Shown piece by piece: positions 45,655 through 58,563 of a DNA stretch of 64,000 bases (position 1 is its first letter; each line of letters begins with the position of its first letter). The translations under genes were made by a program, and so were the position numbers. Origin of the DNA: Smittia aterrima (taxonomy: Eukaryota; Arthropoda; Insecta; Diptera; Chironomidae); assembly GCA_033063855.1 (NCBI GenBank), contig CP093829.1:2614243-2678242 (forward strand), written 5' to 3'. The notes beneath the pieces were generated by a model. That model did no database searches. It saw nothing but the letters and a program-made list of their open reading frames with translations, and was not told the DNA's origin.

Positions 45655-47375
45655 GAAAAGTTCATAAATAATCTTCAAAATGTTTATTTATTCAATTCTG
45701 AGCTCTTGTCACAAGAGTCTTAGTCACCTGTTTACAAGTAACCGCAAGTTTACTTTAAACAAATTTATTTTCGTGTAAGTGAAACAATCAACGAATGAAG
45801 CAATGAGCTGTCGGTGACTTTTTACAAGCTCTCGTTTGATGTGGTGCCGACGAAAGTTTATGAGCTACACTCGCAAACGGACGATGACGACAGAAAGCCG
45901 CAAGTTCGCAATCAACTCGAACACAATTAATCCTCAGACATGATAGTGACGTTAAACGAAATGAAAGTCGGTAAAATTAATTTTCTTCCTCCACAGAAGC
46001 TGCTGAAACTCGATCTTCTTCTATCTCTCCCTTCTGTGATCGCACCGAAAGTCAAAAGAAGAAAAAAATTGTTATTCGATCTCGGCCCTCGTCACTGATG
46101 ATGGAAAGAGAACGAAATCAAAAAGTTGCTTTGTCATTAGTTTCTAATTATTTAGTGAAAAAAATATCATCGACAGTTAGGCAAGAAAAAAACTCAAAAA
46201 ATGTTCAGATGGGAAGTTTAATTTGAACGTGATCAGTTTCGACGAGTTTTAATTTATTGAACGAAACTTGAAAACTGTTTCCAGTTCCATTTACACTTCA
46301 ACTGATCTGACTTGAGCAATAAAAGTTCCATCGTTGAGCGACCAATGATTTCTCTCACTGTTTGGTTTGACGATTTCACAGAACATTTCGCATTTTACGG
46401 CTGCAGTAACTCACATGCTTAGTTCCATTTAAAAATTACTCCTTAGTGAACAGGATCGATGAAGGTTAAACTTCTCTACTGCAAATATTCTCCTTCGTCC
46501 CGTCCATGGCAGCAGCAACGAGAACGAGAAGAAAGTCAAAGTCATAAAGCTCAATCATAAAAATGATTACGAATGATTTGTCCTTGCCTCGTTTTCATGG
46601 ATCAGTGATTTATTGTTTTATGGCGTTGAAGGCTGAAGATTTGCATTCTAAGTCGAAGTTTATTTTTCTAGCGACCGAAGAGTGTAAGCAAATGTCTCTT
46701 TAAGGATTCTTCAGCCAATTGGAGAAGAATTAGCTCCTGCTGAGAAGAAGGTCACAACATTATTGGATTTTGCTTTTCCTCTCTGCTTTTCACGAAAAAC
46801 TACTCAAACAAATATTTCGTTCCGAATAATTGAAACGAATGAGATTCTTCACGTTGAGTTGTTGGTAACGACAAAATATCTTTGTGTCCATTCCTGACAA
46901 ATATTTTCACAATATTGAGCCTTTATTATGTGATAATTGCTAAACTAGAAGCGATGAGAGATTCTGCGAAGAATTCAAGGAGAACTCAACTAAGATCGCC
47001 GCTTGAGTTGACAAGGCAGGAGTCGCAATGTCGGTGAAACGACGATTAAGCTGTGAAATCAATTTTCTTCCATGGAAGCAGTTTCTGAGGGTTCCTTTCG
47101 AGCATTGAAACAAGTTGCAGAAGGAACTTCAAGGTTGAAAGCTACTCGATCATGCTGATTTAAGATTTCTTACTTTTTCAATAAACAAATCATTTAATCT
47201 GAGTCGCAGAAGTTTTGCAAATGATCTCTCATCAATGCGTCGTTGAAATAAGTAAATAAAATCAACTCAAACAAGACCGCAAGTCAGATCATAAACAAAG
47301 ATGATTCCCCTTTTTCTTTAAAGCATAAAACCATCATTGAGGTGAGCAAGTCTTCAAAATAATAATTTTTATTAA

Positions 47376-47576
47376 TTTATTTATTCACACCCCGCAATAA
47401 AAGTCGACACGAAAGTCAACCTGAGCACAAGAGAATTGCTGAACCTTCGTTGGAGTGAAGGAAAGAATCGTTTCGCCTTTGAAATTCGTTTGTCTCGCTT
47501 TAACCAACGCGTTCGTTCCATGCAAGTTGTTGTTGAAAATGGGCGTTTCAACTTACTGTTCAGGTCTCTACTTTGA
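47376..47576 (+). other. ATG-less open frame upstream of the paired-domain gene, unit 2
   Basis: Same peptide as 33918-34118. Confidence 0.25.
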
Positions 47577-47898
47577 CTCTGACGATTCAGTTTAGGAGTT
47601 CGAGTCGACAGAGGCACAAAAAATATTTATGAGTTTCTCGTTACAACTTTAATTTAGTTTTTCGAGTGCCTTCATCGTGGTCGGACGTAAAAAAAAGTAA
47701 TTTTCTGGCTTCTTCTTCTTTGCGGTGGATTCATTGAAGTTGGCTGAGTGAACGAGAAATCGAAAGAAAAAAAATATTTAAAGTGAAAAGAATTTTAAGA
47801 AACTTTTTGGATAAAAAGAAAACTAAAAGTGAAAAAAGTTATTCGAGGACATTTAAGGAATTGCATAAAAATATTTTATGTTTGCGTAAATGATAAAT

Positions 47899-50195
47899 AT
47901 GACGATAACGAACAGCTTCCCGATGAATTCAGCAATGCGGCCAATTTACAACGGGTTCCAACTGCAAGGTGAGTGTCGATCGTTTAGTGCAGAAGCCGAC
48001 GATAATCGCGATTAGATTTGCTGATAAAAATAATAATTTGCACCTTCCGTCGATGTTCGCGCTGTTCTTACAAATCAAAAGTTTTAATTCTTTATGCTCA
48101 ATCGTTGCGCAATGAATGGAATGTTTCACAATTAATAAAGCGACGGCGAGAAGTCTCGTTTTGTTTAAGATTTCTTTTGGGTTCATAATTGAAAGCCAAC
48201 TTGACCCAATCTCAGTGTTAATGAACCTCTCAATCTTCCCTCTTCAAAAATTATTTCTTTGACAAATTGCTCAATTAAATGGACACATTTAGGATTCTCT
48301 GTGTCTCCTTTCGTCTTCTTCTGACTTCTCTTCGGGAAAATTTATGGCACTGAGTTGCTTCTTGGATTCAAAGTCATTAGGCAAAGGACGTTTTACTAGA
48401 AGTTTGAAAGGGCGAAAGCCAGAGCCAAAGTCAATGGACAATTTACAAGAAGTCAACTGAGAGAAAAGCGTAAAATTGCAAATTTTCTGGAGAATCATTC
48501 GAATGATAATGGCAGCACAAGAGAACTTTATTGCACCAGCACCGCAATAAATCCATAAACAAGAAATTTTTCAAGCTAAGTTGGTCGTTTATGTGTTTAT
48601 GGCTCTTCAACGTCACTACCTGATTGTGCATTGCGATGCTTTTTTACAGTAGATTTATGATGAATTGGTTTTGAGGGCACTTCCAGAAATATTTTCACTT
48701 AACTCTGCACATGTGAGGAAGGAAAGTTTTCCAAGAAAATTCTGAATGAACTTTGAAAATATTTTTGTGAGAAAATAATTTTATTTTCATTTTCTTAGGT
48801 GACATGTCAGCAGGCCAAGGAAGAGTCAATCAACTTGGCGGTGTGTTCATCAATGGTCGTCCACTTCCATCAGCGATTCGTTTAAAAATTGTTGAACTTG
48901 CTGCGTCGGGTGTTCGTCCATGTCAAATATCTCGAAATCTTCGAGTATCTCACGGATGTGTCTCGAAAATTTTGAACCGTTATCAGGTGAGAAAAGAGAG
49001 CTCAATAATTAATTAATTTCTAAACTAAATTCAATTTATTTTTCAACAGGAAACGGGAAGCATTCGTCCCGGTGTAATTGGCGGTTCAAAGCCAAGAATC
49101 GCAACTCCCGAGATCGAGAACCGAATCGAAGATTACAAGAAGGAAAATCCAGGTATTTTTTCATGGGAAATCCGCGATCGTTTGATTAAAGAAGGCATTT
49201 GTGATCGTTCAACGGCTCCGTCTGTCAGCGCGATCTCCCGTCTTTTGCGTGGACGTGACGACGATAGGAGAACACAGAACGGTAATTTTTAAATGCAGCT
49301 TATTTAACGGGGGGAGGGAGTGAGAGCTTTAAATGAAGGAGCCTGAAAATCCAATTAATCTTCTTCTTTTCCACTCGCCTTCGGTCGATTCCTTTTGATC
49401 CGGATTGATCGAAAATGAGTTCTTTAGCACTTTGCATGAAACAAAAGCGATCAAGGCCTTTTTCCTTTGTTGGAATCACTTGTGCTGCTGCTGCTTATCC
49501 TTCTCTCGACTTGTTCATTTCTTTCGGAAACGAAGGTGCCAAGAATGATTTGTGTAAATCTCATTTTCTTTTGTTGATTATTATTAATGACTCTTTTATG
49601 GAAGCGGCTTGTGGAAGTTTATCCAGAGAGAGAGAGAAACGAGAAGGCACATTAGAATAAGAAAGGCGCAAAATGATGAATTGAAAGTCAAGCGGGAGGA
49701 AGAGAGTGTGAGACGCTAATGTTGCATGTAAAAGCAGAATGAAAATAATAATTATTGAGCCTCGAGCTTGAGAAAAGGGAAAAGTTGTGGGTCCGATAGT
49801 TAAAGTCAAGTAGCTTGAGATGGAAATCTAATTTTTCTAAAAGAAATAATGTTGATCACAAGAAAACAAAAAACTTGATTGACTTGGGAACGATCAGTAA
49901 CTTACGATCATTCACGAAAAACTATTCAAAGCAAAAATGCGATTACAAAACTCTTCGATCAATCCTTCAATCGATTCTAATAAAGCGAGAAACAATTACA
50001 TGGGAAAACGTAATTAATCATAAGAAAGAGCGGCAAGCAACATAGAGACTCATGACTCGACGAGTTCGTTTTGTTGGCTGATTCTTGAAGGAGACGAGAC
50101 TCCCGTTGTTTCATCAATAAATTAGAGAAATTATCAATTTCCGTTTTTTTACAGGTGAAAATCACGCTTTAAAAGAAGTTCGTAGGAGAAGATAG
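47899..50195 (+). CDS. Homeodomain-less paired (Prd-type) gene, copy 2
   Basis: Exons 47899-47968, 48799-48986, 49050-49281 and 50155-50195, with the same splice sites and phases as copy 1. The protein is identical to copy 1 over all 176 residues. The differences I see in coding exons are silent (TTG/TTA Leu in exon 2 and in exon 4). The tail is again GENHALKEVRRRR-stop. AATAAA lies at 50270. It ends about 290 bp before the next unit starts. Identity of coding exons with scattered changes in introns and flanks indicates recent duplication, gene conversion or selection on the protein. Confidence 0.88.
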
Positions 50196-50714
50196 GAGAA
50201 GATTGTGACTTATCGATTCATGTGAACGACGATCTCAACATTTCAAGTGACCAAAGACTGTTTTTTATGAATAAAAAAAATTTATTTAATTATTCACTTT
50301 AGTGAAGAAAATGTTTTTTTAATGAAAATAAAATAATTTTGATGATTTTGTGAAACGACAAACGTGTTTTTATTTTTGTGTTTTTTCTTTTTTCTTTGTT
50401 GACGATTCAAGCTTACAGCATTATCTCATGATATGATGGTTTTATCACGAGTTGAGTATTTATTACAGCTCAATTGTAAGTTTGAAAGCTCATTTCAAAG
50501 CTTTATTTCGTCGTTACTGAATTTTCTTGTGAAGCGTAAAGATTTTCTTATTTTTTTCAAATCGCATAGCTAAAAAAAATTATTCACGGCAAGTTATCGA
50601 GTTTGAGTTTGTGATTTTCTTATCAGTGTGAATCCGGCCAACGATTTTTTAATGAATAAAAATATTTCAGCACCGATGTAACAAAAGTTCACGGATTATG
50701 GTTCTAGTAAACGT

Positions 50715-50815
50715 TCTGCCAAACTAAATTCAGAGTCAATAATAGCTCAGAATCTAAGCGTTTGACAGTTTGTATTTGTCATACAGTAGAAGTGTGGGTT
50801 CGATTCCCAAAAAGT
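50715..50815 (+). ncRNA. Plus-strand tRNA-like element a, unit 3
   Basis: A box TAGCTCAGAATCTAAGCG and B box GTGGGTTCGATTCCC (G triplet at 50796), followed by a run of ten or more T near 50851. Confidence 0.45.
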
Positions 50816-51004
50816 ATAATGTGATATTTCAAAATTGTATCTTTGAAATCTTTTTTTTTTTGTAAAAAAAATTTAAACTTATTTATTTTTTCAAATAAAC
50901 CTGCAATTAAACATTTATTTTAGTTTTCTTGATTCGAATCATAAATTGTAATTCGTAGGGCTGGCGAAAAATTTGGTTTATTTATTTGCAAAACATTTAA
51001 GTAA

Positions 51005-51100
51005 ACGTTCTGCCAAACTGATCTTCAAGTGTTTAATATAACTTAAGCGATTGACAATTTGAATTGATCAAACGGAAGAAGCATGGGTTCGAATCCCAAA
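51005..51100 (+). ncRNA. Plus-strand tRNA-like element b, unit 3
   Basis: Leader plus T-arm CATGGGTTCGAATCCC (51082) as in unit 2; T-runs at about 51150-51175. Confidence 0.45.
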
Positions 51101-51303
51101 ATATTAAAAATATGTTAATTTAAAATATTAAAAAAAAATTAATAAAAAACTTTTTTTCATTGTCTTTTTTTTACAAAACTCATAAACAAAACTTGTCTAT
51201 TTTGCCAAATTAAATTCAGATATCTGCCATTAAACATTTATTTTGGTTTTCATGTGTAAATTTGTCTAAAGATGTGGAAATAATCTGCCTAATATATCGA
51301 GTC

Positions 51304-51314
51304 TAATTGAATTA
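51304..51314. promoter_or_regulatory. Possible P3 homeodomain site, unit 3
   Basis: TAATTGAATTA at the same place in the unit as in units 1 and 2. Confidence 0.2.
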
Positions 51315-53749
51315 ACTGGCGTGGCTATGAGCACTTTACGAATGAACCAATTTTTTCCTCGTTCATTGTTTAAACGATCCACACATGAATGAAAACAAAC
51401 AAGATCGCGATAAGATCTCCAGTGGTGCGTGACATGTTGAGTTTAACGCAAAAATTGCTTCGGTTGAATTAAAATTGTTTGTTTCAATTAACTGAAAGTG
51501 GAAATGGATAAGTTAGCAGATTGAGGGTGAAATTTACTTTCAAATTCGTTGCCAACATAAACTTCTCAGTTTGTCTCTTTCCAACTCATCGTCGCAAGTA
51601 AACTGGGAGGAGCTTCAATGCCGGGCGAAGAGCGACCATTTTTTACTGCAATGAAATTAAAGTGAAAACCTCATTTGTAATGAAACTCATTCACGTCAGA
51701 TCATTAGCTGCACCGGAAATATGTCAACCTGAACAAAAAATGAAACAGAATTAGCCCACTTGGCGTTGAAAAGATGTCAAACTTTGTGTAAGCAGCATAT
51801 TGTGAATGAAGGAACTCTCCTCGGCAATCAATAAAGCGACTTCCTTGCCTTTCATGATATAATTTCGACTTTGCTTTGTTATCAAGAAGTTTTCGTTTGA
51901 TTAATGAACAAAGTTCTTAAACTTCACTTCATTTTGAAAACTGAATTTCCCTCAACTTCTTCAACAAAAACGTTTCTGGCACAACAAGAAACCTAATTGG
52001 CATTCTACTTACACGAAAAGTCTTGAAAAAGAGAACAATGGAGAAAACAATCGGCAAAGCAAAGATTTCGATTTTCCATTTTCGTTTGTCCGAGTTAACG
52101 GAAATTAATTTGCCTTGCAGACTTCTCGTCTTTTTGTGCATCGCTTGATTTGCTCGGAATAATCGGAGGACGTGACTATAAATCGAACAGTTACGTAGCC
52201 TTTTGTTTTAGAGCTTCGAGAATCAAAAGCGAATCAATGGGAATAAACAAATCGACAATTCGTTTCTTTATTGTCTTCGATCGTCGATCAGAAGAATTGC
52301 GCAAAATCTGCTTTGTTTCTAACGAATGTTGTTTCTCTCGATTGACCGGTTCCACTTGACTGGACTTCAATCAAAAATAAATATAAATTTAAACTTCCCC
52401 AGAATCATTCGGACGGAATATTTCAATATTAAAATGTTCTCAAGTTGAGTCATCAAGGATGTGACTTGATCTTGAACGTTTTTCACATTTTTCAACCTTG
52501 ACTTCGTTTTCTGGCAAAGTCATTCGACGTCACATTGTTCAAACCAACAAATCATGAGAGATAATCTGCTGAAATAAAACTTTAATCTCTTAATCTTGTT
52601 GTAAAACTATGGCAAACGAGAAAAACAAGAAAACAATTTGAACCTTTCGGTGAAAGTCGCCTCAGACTAAGCCATCATAAAATATTTACATTTCTTCATT
52701 GGATTTAACATGTTGATCTTGTAAAAAGGAGGGAATTAGGACAAAGAAGGATAGGACAATCCAATAAATAACCAATTGTTGAGTAGTCCTAAGAATCTTC
52801 AGAGAAACTATTTTCCCTTGTCGACCACATTTTCAGCTTCACACTTTTATTCAAGCCCATGCTGTGCGTTTTGCACGTTGAACTAGTTTAAGGAACGAAT
52901 TCTCTCTCGTTCTGCTTATTAAACCTGGTAAAGAGTCGTCGTCTGAAGAGATTCGTTGAGCTTGTTAGTAAAGCAACGACTTCTATGATCGATGGAAATT
53001 GAGAAGCAAATGACAAATTTTTCTTTTCAAATTTCGTGTAAAAAATGTTTCCCTCGAGATCAGATATCAAATTACATAATTTGCTTGCTCTCAGAAATGA
53101 AATGCTTTATTTTAACTTAATTAATGTTTGGTTGCTCGCCTTTTCGGTTTCTTTCTGTGAAGTTTCATTAGATTTCGCGCCGCTGCTCCAACAGAAGCGC
53201 ATGTTTCTCTTTTTGGTGTGTGATGGAAGGCGAAGGAACGTGAACAACAAAAAACGGTGTTATGGTGATTCATCAAAACTAGATCATTAATTATTCCCTC
53301 CAAAAGGGCTTTCCTCCAAATGAGAAATGTGTTTGAGACTTCAAACTTTCATGTGAAAAGACCTTTAACTAATTCAGAGTGTGAAGAGCTTCATTTCCTT
53401 TTTTTGGTTGTTTTTATCGCTGAACGTTCCTTCTCACATTTTTTATTGTTTGAAAAATGAGAAAAATAAATGAAGTTTTTATTGTTTGCTGTTGAACAAT
53501 AAGATCATGTCATGTTAGTCGGACAGGGAAACGCGTCGAGCTACTGAACCTTTGGGATCTCACATTATCGCGATGCTCGATTGGTGATTAGGTTAACGTC
53601 TACATGCATCTCGCAACAGACGTTTAAATTAATATTTTACACGATCGCCTGCCTCGAGGGAATTTTATAAACCGCCAGAAATATGAATGAGGCATCGAAG
53701 AGTTATTATTGAATTCACGACGCGATTTTCTTCTCGCGATCACTGTGTA

Positions 53750-53943
53750 ACCAATGGCTAAATCGAACGGTAGCGGAACCGAGCACCATTTCGTGCTCAA
53801 CTTCTTCAAGCATCATTATTTATTGAGATCACTTTGGCTCGATCCTCGCAGACTCTGATGAAGAAATTTTGAAGAATTATGAGATGAGAAGTTCTAATCG
53901 AATTTTCCAATGGAAACCTTTTTGACTCTTTTTATTGGAAATT
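53750..53943 (+). repeat. 190-bp direct repeat left of the calpain block, unit 3
   Basis: Equivalent of 23641-23834. Confidence 0.85.
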
Positions 53944-54032
53944 CAATAGTCTTCTGTCCAGCTGCATCTGCTAAGCTTGTCAATTTCCTCGCTAATCGAA
54001 AGATTTGATAGAAATTAATTTTTGATTTCTTT

Positions 54033-54108
54033 TTATAATATAGGTTTCATATGTCCGTCTAGCCAAGGGATCCATAGAATGACACTGTGGCGACAGTTCT
54101 AAGCAAAG
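54033..54108 (+). repeat. 60-75-bp module, unit 3
   Basis: Variant ending GAATGACACTGTGGCGACAG, as at 27261 rather than as at 23924. Confidence 0.55.
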
Positions 54109-54248
54109 AGCAATCGAACGAAAATATTTTCCCAATTTGAGTAATCAGTCTGCTGACGTCGAAATGGTTGATGGAAATTGAATATCAATAAGTTAAATGA
54201 TATAACAAAACCTGCAGCAAAATCTAAATTTTATTTTAAGTAATTAGA

Positions 54249-54910
54249 ATGTTGTTCCAAACGACTCGTTGCAAGTATTTTGGATGCAAAGTCAGACCTG
54301 CGACTGCTGCAAGCATGAAGCAATCTCCCACACCGCCTTGTTTGATGTCAGATCGTTTAAATTCATTGACATGTCCACCATCAAAAAATATTATGAAAAT
54401 ATAATATAATATAATATAATATTACATTATTATATTATATAATATAATATATATCTATTATATTTTCATAATATTTTTCTAGGTAAACGGCAACGACAGC
54501 GAAAATATCCAAAAAGATTTCCTGCGGCTACATCAAAGAGAGCGCAACGCAGGTACTTTATTCTTCGATCAAGATTTCGTTCCTAGTAGGGAATTACTAT
54601 TTGAAGAAAATCGAAATCTTCTTGTCAAATGGCTTCGCCCGCATGAGTTCTGCAACAATCCACAATTTTTTGTCAATGAATGTAAACGATCTGACATCAA
54701 ACAAGGCGGTGTGGGAGATTGCTTCATGCTTGCAGCAGTCGCAGGTCTGACTCTGCATCCAAGATACTTACAACAAGTCGTTTGGAACAACAACAGCTAC
54801 AGCACAAATTATGCATGTTCTGATTGCCCCTGCTAGAAAAGGCATACGCGACGGTTTTCGTAAGCTACCAAAAGATTGATGTTGGACATTTTTCAAAAGC
54901 TGTCAAATGC
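54249..54910. pseudogene. Fold-back pair of calpain first exons, unit 3
   Basis: 54249-54370 is a minus-strand scrap of the Cys exon. After about 100 bp of TA palindrome, the plus-strand exon starts at 54483 (acceptor TTTCTAG) and reads VNGNDSENIQKDFLRLHQRE through KQGGVGDCFMLAAVAGLTLH, then PRYLQQVVWNNNSYSTNYAC. It then meets a stop in SDCPC-stop, where a deletion has fused it to the FWLPLLEKAYA region in another frame. The sequence after 54910 matches unit 2 (TTAGATTTTTTGAAAAAGTT). Confidence 0.7.
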
Positions 54911-55194
54911 TTCACTGGAATTAGATTTTTTGAAAAAGTTTTGTGAAAGTTCTGAAAGTTCTGAAGAAGCTTGTTAATTCACTTATCCTTCCATCACTTC
55001 TTTCGTTTGCTCTCCGGTCTGCTCTTCCGTCTTAACTCATTCAAATGGAGATGGTAAGTTTTATTTTTATTTGTCGACTTTTGTTTCGAAAGGAAAATTA
55101 TTCTGTTTGTACTCTTCACCCGCGGGGTAACGATAAATGCAAATATCATATATTATATTATATTAATATATTATTATATATTATATATATTCTG

Positions 55195-55772
55195 GGAAAT
55201 AAACCGATTGCCGACCATAAACAAGACATTGATTTACGCAAAAAAAGGCAAATAAAAACGTGTTCTGGTTGCCCCTGCTAGAAAAGGCATACGCGAAGGT
55301 TTTCGGAAGCTACCAAAAGATTGAGAGTGGACATTTTTCAAAAGCTGTCAAATGCTTCACTGGAAGAAGATCATCATGCTTTTATTTGAAGAACAAAGCG
55401 AATCCAAATTTATTCGACTTGATTGAAAAACGGTTTAGCACATCAATCATAAGTTGTTCAATTGATGATATTCCACAGAAAAGAGAAGATGTTACACGTG
55501 AAAATTTAATCCGAGGCCATTCCTACACAATCACACAAACGTGGGTTGCAACTTTGAGAACTTCTGAAAAAATTCAGTTGCTACGTTTAAGAAATCCTTG
55601 GGGAGACGTCGAATGGACTGGAGCATGGTCAGATGAAAATGATACATGGAATCAAATCGCTCGCAATGATAAGAAAAATTTTGATGTTTCATTACAGCTA
55701 TACCAATTATCCGCAAATATCCAAACTATCCATAAATTTTATATATTATATATTATAATATTTAATATATGA
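55195..55772 (+). pseudogene. Calpain second half, unit 3
   Basis: Open from FWLPLLEKAYAKVFGSYQKI to DENDTWNQIARNDKKNFDVS, with GHSYTITQ and RNPWGDVEWTGAWSDE, so His and Asn are kept. The ATG of MDRLPT is changed (AAATAAACCG for AAATGGACCG), and an extra A in the homopolymer before GGCAAATAAAAACG breaks the link to the DRLPT region. Confidence 0.75.
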
Positions 55773-55896
55773 TGAAATTATATTATATATTATATAATAT
55801 ATTTTATTATATTATATAACATATGATATATTATATTATATATGATATTATACTGTCTGGCCGTCAGCAAAAAGTTATGGCAATTTATGGCAGAAA

Positions 55897-56086
55897 ACCA
55901 ATGGCTAAATCGAACGGTAGCGGAAAGGAGCATTTCGTGCTTAACTTCTTCAAGCATCATTATTTATTGAGATCGCTTTGGCTCGATTCTCGCAGACTCT
56001 GATGAAGAAATTTTGAAGAATTATGAGATGAGAATTTTAATCGAATTTTCTCATGGAAACCTTTTTGACTCTTTTTATTGGAAATT
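55897..56086 (+). repeat. 190-bp direct repeat right of the calpain block, unit 3
   Basis: Equivalent of 29563-29750; the block between the copies is 1.95 kb. Small deletions are present near its start. Confidence 0.85.
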
Positions 56087-58204
56087 AAACTTTCGATGAC
56101 ATCAGCACATTTGAGTTTAATTGATTTCAATTAAAATCCTCGAAGAACATTTGATTATCAGTTTAGGCTAATTGAATAAAGTTTATGAGAATTAATCGAG
56201 TGATAATGACTTAAGAGAAATTCCCTCGAGCGTCAACCGCAACTTAAATGATCTGGAACATCAAGAGTGTCAAAATCTCGTCGCTCGCCTTGCCACCCGG
56301 AAAATGATAAATTAAGTTTCATCAGAATTTTTAAATGCGACGATTTATGTTCCTAGAATGGCGTTGCCTACAGGAGTTGATCTCTTTCAACTTCCAAGCG
56401 TAATTTACGACCACACACGTTCACACTCTTTAATAGTTGAGGCGAAGATTTCTTAAATGCTCGACAGCTACTTTTGCTTGAAGCATTTAAAATGTTTTAT
56501 TTGTTTGTTGTGCAGACGGTGACGATTCCTAAATTATGCTGAACTAATCGACGACTTTGAAGAGAAGCCTAGAAACCGTTCTTGAGTTTTACTCGAGAAG
56601 TTGAAATTAGAAATTTTCCTCTTAAAAGTTTTCAAATTTATTTAAAACGTGATTTCAATGATTCTCACGTTCTGTAAAAATCAATTTCGAAAACATTTTT
56701 TATCGAGAGAAAGGAGAATTCGATTCGCCGAAGTTCCTCATCTCAAGATCGATGCTTGTGAGCAACGTGCTTCGTTCGATTTGACTTCACATCAGCAGCA
56801 AAGCCGTGGACCTCCAATAAACTCAATTCATAATCTCATAACTCTTTCAATAACGAATCAGCATGATTACAACTTCCTGTCATCGTTTTTCAAGATTCAC
56901 GCAGTCCAAACCACATCTCAGCGGGAAACTTTTTCTTGTGCTGCCGGCATTGGACGTCTTGGCCGTATGTGGTCGCTTTACACAACCAGACAACAATATC
57001 TCTCGATCGAATTATTTCACAAGTGAGGTAGCCAAAAGTCTACGAAGTAATTAAATTCTTGATTTGAATTCCTGAGGAAATGATGAAAGAACTTAATTTA
57101 AGAGAGAACATCGTTAAGCAAAGAGCTCATTTGTTCAACAGCAACAAAAGATTCAACATTTTAAATTACATTTTGTTTTTTACTCGTTGACTTCTTTCTT
57201 CTTGCGGATTGAGAATCTCAATTCCGGGTTTTAATGATTTGTTTTGTCAGTAAAGTTCTTTGACCATTGCTTCGCTGTCTTGCGGTTGAGAAGTCTGAAC
57301 TTGAAGTTCTTTAAAATACTTTCAAGTCACCAGAGCACCAAAAGTGAAAGAAAATGTTGTTGGAATGTTAATTAACATCAAAAGGAAACTTCTTCCTCAA
57401 GTTTCGATTTCAAAAATTCATTGACGGCGGTAGCTCGGAAAGAAGAAGATGAAGAAGCGAGGAATGTATCCAATCAACGATGACAATTTAGAAAAAAAAT
57501 ATGTCGGCATATTGAAGCCTCCGAAAGCTTCGATTTAATCAATGAAATTCCAATCTCCGATCTATCCAATCTCCAATCGATAATGAAAACAGAAAACTCA
57601 TTGAGGAATAGTTTGGAAAGCTCTTAGGACGATACAACACGCTGACGATTAATTTAGTTTTCATTTCATTCTCAAGGCTTCCGATCTATTAAAAGAAGAA
57701 AAAAAAGTTCTCGACGAATGGAATGAAGAATGAAAAGCAAAAATTTCTTTATTGTTGAGACCTCGATTGAAAAAATGTACAAAAATATTTATAAACTTGC
57801 TTTATGAAGCTTCCTTCATTGCTTCTCTTTCGTTTCATTCAGACAACATCGAAAACAATCGAGAAATTCGACAACCGAAAAAAATCAAATCAACTCGATG
57901 AATGGAGGAAAGAAAAAATTCCTCCACGGCTAATTTCAAATCAGCTACTGTTTTGTCTGATACAGCAACTCACAATCGTGCAAGTATAATAGATCGACAG
58001 TTAATAAAGTAGTTTTCTTGTGCCCTCGGCTCTTTCTTTCCGTGCGAACACAAATTCACAACTCTTGGAGTTACAAGAAAGCGACTAATTTCAGTCTTGG
58101 AGATGCTGAAGAAGATTTTTCAAGAAGCTGAAGGAAAAAAGAAACTTTCATTGACAAATATAAAAAAAAAAAATTCATAATCGGTTCGACTCACAACTAA
58201 TTTT

Positions 58205-58297
58205 GAGTTTAACCGGGAATCGAACCCAGGCTCCTTCGAAAGAACTCAAACCTCCAAAGTTTACTTAAAATATTCTGTTTATCTTTATTTGAAACTC
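58205..58297 (-). ncRNA. Class II tRNA-like element (Leu-like), unit 3
   Basis: 93 nt, same ends and T-arm as in units 1 and 2. The variable arm is CTTTC/GAAGG with one mismatch. T-run at about 58166-58155. Confidence 0.5.
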
Positions 58298-58457
58298 TTG
58301 CAGTTTACGGTAATGATTTATTAATCGCAACTGAAAAAGAGATCGAAGAGATTCAATTAAACCTCCTTATTGAATCAAATAATTTGATTCAAATTAGTGA
58401 TGACTTTGTTAAAAACAACAAACAAACAAAAAATCATTATCATAACAATAAAACATG

Positions 58458-58563
58458 AGAATTTATTGGGATTCGAACCCAGGGCGTTTCAAATAAAACG
58501 CAAAACCTCTAAAACTCTTGTAAAACTTTCTGTTTATTCTTCTATTAGACATTTGCAATTCTT
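58458..58563 (-). ncRNA. Second class II tRNA-like element, unit 3
   Basis: AGAATT/AATTCT ends, T-arm CCTGGGTTCGAATCCCA, hairpin GCGTT...AACGC kept. Downstream T-run of 6. Confidence 0.45.

Larger units (their letters stand above)
37028..50483 (+). repeat. Tandem array unit 2 (about 13.5 kb)
   Basis: Same order as unit 1 and nearly identical over most of its length; the paired-domain exons are displaced by exactly 13,457 bp. Unique features are the 937-bp Helitron-like insertion at 38886-39822 and a different, more diverged first calpain exon at 41750. Confidence 0.92.
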
